Source: Spinellus fusiger (taxonomy: Eukaryota > Mucoromycota > Mucoromycetes > Mucorales > Phycomycetaceae). Taken from it: a stretch of 64,000 nt of DNA. The notes beneath the pieces were generated by a model that saw nothing but the letters and a program-made list of their open reading frames with translations, had not been told where the DNA came from and ran no database searches. The DNA lies in contig JALLLS010000037.1 in assembly GCA_025094145.1 (NCBI GenBank), positions 124,001 to 188,000 on the forward strand. The letters are read 5' to 3'. This document shows, piece after piece, positions 61,796 through 64,000 of this stretch (position 1 is its first letter; each line of letters opens with the position of its first letter). The translations under genes were made by a program, and so were the position numbers.

Positions 61796-63066
61796 CACAC
61801 CAAGAGATTTTGGAATATATAAAGAAAAGTCCTAATAATAAAATTGCAATATTTTACTGGTTGGCTAATGTGTTTGAAGGGGCCTTTCCGTTGTCTAAAT
61901 AAACTATTTCAAACTCTACTTGCCTGTTTTAGCAATAGCTACTGACTTTGCAATTAGAAAGTATAGAATTGGCTGTAAAGATTTTTTTTTATAAAAGAAT
62001 TGGCTGTAAAGACAAGAAATAGAACAAGAATCACCCCAAAATTGCAACTCAGTCACTGATATTCTTCTCTTAACATAATGTGTTATCCTTAAGCCCACAC
62101 TATTTGCAGCATAACACTGCTTAAGAAAGATGTATTACAGAACTTATAGAGTTAACTCTAGTGGTCATTGTCCATAAAATAGAACCAAATTCACTTACAT
62201 TGAGAACTGTATAGTCATTTATTGACTCAATATTCATAATCACTTTAACAACTACTTCATTTTAACTGGTATTAACAGTGGTGCTTAATGATAACAGGGT
62301 ATTGTTTCTAATAATGTCCTTTAGGCCCAAGACAAAAAGAGTGTGAATTATTTGACTTGTGAATTATTTGACTTGTGAGTTTTATGAGCGGAGGCTAGTA
62401 TATTTATCACCAGAATAGAGAAATATAAATTATTATTTGTTTTGATACTCCCCTCTTTTTGTTATTTCCCACACTGCACATACAACTCAACACCCAAGTA
62501 ATCGTCAATATGAGCATAACTGAGCAAGTTAATGTGCCATTATTAACAAAGAGAAACAATAGAAGGAGGTGATAGACACTACCAATGACTATTCTAGTGA
62601 TAAAAAGGTAAACAGTGTCTTCATCTGGGCTATAGCTTATTCTAATGTACAAGATACTCATTGTATTGTTATTAGGCAAGTAAATACTCTTTTCAAGTCA
62701 GTCCCAGGTGGTCTTGTACAAGGTCAATAATGTATAGGGTATACTCCTGAGCATAGTTATCTATCTCCCAAGGATAAATCACAACACTTTTAGGGTGTGG
62801 ATTCTATTGCTATGAGGGAATGCACTTGGGCAGTAGCTATAGTCATAATATAGTATTAGCTACATTATTATAATAAACAATTTTATTCATAAACAATATA
62901 TTTTACTGATAATACAATTTGATACTGAGGTATCCACAAAAGGAAATATTATTTTTGATATCCATAAACCTTTCGTTTTAAATGCAGTTCCATAAAAGAC
63001 AAGAAATTTTCAGTTTTAAAGGTCGAAGATATCATCGCTTAAAGGCCAGAAAAATCTCCTGGTGTG
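61796..63066 (-). repeat. Repeat unit, left arm of a large palindrome (1271 bp)
   Basis: Begins CACACCAAGAGATTTTGG after TA (61794-61795) and ends CCAGAAAAATCTCCTGGTGTG before TA (63067-63068). The ends are thus short inverted repeats beside TA dinucleotides. It contains a 90-codon minus-strand ORF (62407-62679) with hydrophobic stretches, which I do not recognise; the same ORF is broken in the 3-5 kb copy, so it is unlikely to be a conserved gene. Confidence 0.85.
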
Positions 63067-63068
63067 TA

Positions 63069-64000
63069 CACACCCAAAGATATTTTTGGCCTTTAAGCGA
63101 TAATATTTCCTTCTTTTTACGTCACGGATTTCTTTCTTTTTATGGATATGTGATTAAAGTCAAAGGTCTGCAAGTATCCAAATTATTATTTCCTTTTGTA
63201 GTATACCTCAGTATCAAATTGTATTATCAGTAAAATATATTGTTTATGAATAAAATTGTTTATTATAATAATGTAGCTAATACTATATTATGACTATAGC
63301 TACTGCCCAAGTGCATTCCCTCATAGCAATAGAATCCACACCCTAAAAGTGTTGTGATTTATCCTTGGGAGATAGATAACTATGCTCAGGAGTATACCCT
63401 ATACATTATTGACCTTGTACAAGACCACCTGGGACTGACTTGAAAAGAGTATTTACTTGCCTAATAACAATACAATGAGTATCTTGTACATTAGAATAAG
63501 CTATAGCCCAGATGAAGACACTGTTTACCTTTTTATCACTAGAATAGTCATTGGTAGTGTCTATCACCTCCTTCTATTGTTTCTCTTTGTTAATAATGGC
63601 ACATTAACTTGCTCAGTTATGCTCATATTGACGATTACTTGGGTGTTGAGTTGTATGTGCAGTGTGGGAAATAACAAAAAGAGGGGAGTATCAAAACAAA
63701 TAATAATTTATATTTCTCTATTCTGGTGATAAATATACTAGCCTCCGCTCATAAAACTCACAAGTCAAATAATTCACAAGTCAAATAATTCACACTCTTT
63801 TTGTCTTGGGCCTAAAGGACATTATTAGAAACAATACCCTGTTATCATTAAGCACCACTGTTAATACCAGTTAAAATGAAGTAGTTGTTAAAGTGATTAT
63901 GAATATTGAGTCAATAAATGACTATACAGTTCTCAATGTAAGTGAATTTGGTTCTATTTTATGGACAATGACCACTAGAGTTAACTCTATAAGTTCTGTA
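63069..64000 (+). repeat. Repeat unit, right arm of the palindrome (cut by window end)
   Basis: Mirror image of 62136-63066 about position 63067.5, with near-identity away from the centre; the 90-codon ORF recurs here without change at 63457-63729. The final 300 bases reach the window edge still in register, so the true end lies outside. Confidence 0.9.

Noticed and set aside
62407..63729. Two identical 90-codon ORFs as a real gene family
   Set aside because: They are mirror copies inside the palindrome; the third copy at 3.1-3.4 kb has a stop and many changes, so the open frame is not conserved.

Overview
This is a eukaryotic nuclear window, most likely from a Mucoromycota (Mucorales-type) fungus. 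The evidence is intron-dense genes with short introns, a CRY-DASH photolyase-like gene, a metacaspase, a Zn2Cys6 regulator, abundant Tc1/mariner relics and two TnpB/Fanzor-like relics. The genus is an inference and cannot be fixed from this sequence. Exon structures below were built by hand from splice signals, reading-frame continuity and family motifs; each intact model closes in frame.

Layout: (1) 1-7 kb is a nested mobile region. An intact six-exon 7-transmembrane gene lies between two inverted copies of a ~1.25 kb repeat unit, and the right-hand copy is interrupted by two Tc1/mariner-type transposons. (2) 7.4-9.3 kb carries succinate-semialdehyde dehydrogenase. (3) 9.6-17 kb is a transposon graveyard (repeat-unit fragment, solo LTR, Tc1 relics, a Fanzor-like relic) containing a divergent actin-like gene damaged in exon 2. 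(4) 18.4-24.4 kb has an MIT-domain gene and a TM2-domain gene, separated by 4 kb without recognisable genes. (5) 25-52 kb is the gene-rich core: PRMT1-type arginine methyltransferase, PRPP synthetase, a LisH-WD40 protein, BCP1, CRY-DASH, a Drs2-type P4-ATPase, a syntaxin-6/Tlg1-like SNARE, glucosamine-6-phosphate deaminase, metacaspase and a Zn2Cys6 transcription factor. (6) 52-61.8 kb is AT-rich, with no intact gene and several relics. (7) 61.8-64 kb is a near-perfect palindrome made of two inverted copies of the same repeat unit, cut off by the window end.

The core genes are housekeeping or regulatory genes with no operon-like logic. The P4-ATPase and the Tlg1-like SNARE are neighbours and both belong to trans-Golgi/endosome traffic, which may be coincidence. 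The most unusual structure is the repeat-unit family: it occurs as facing inverted pairs, once with no insert (61.8-64 kb) and once around an intact receptor-like gene (1-7 kb).
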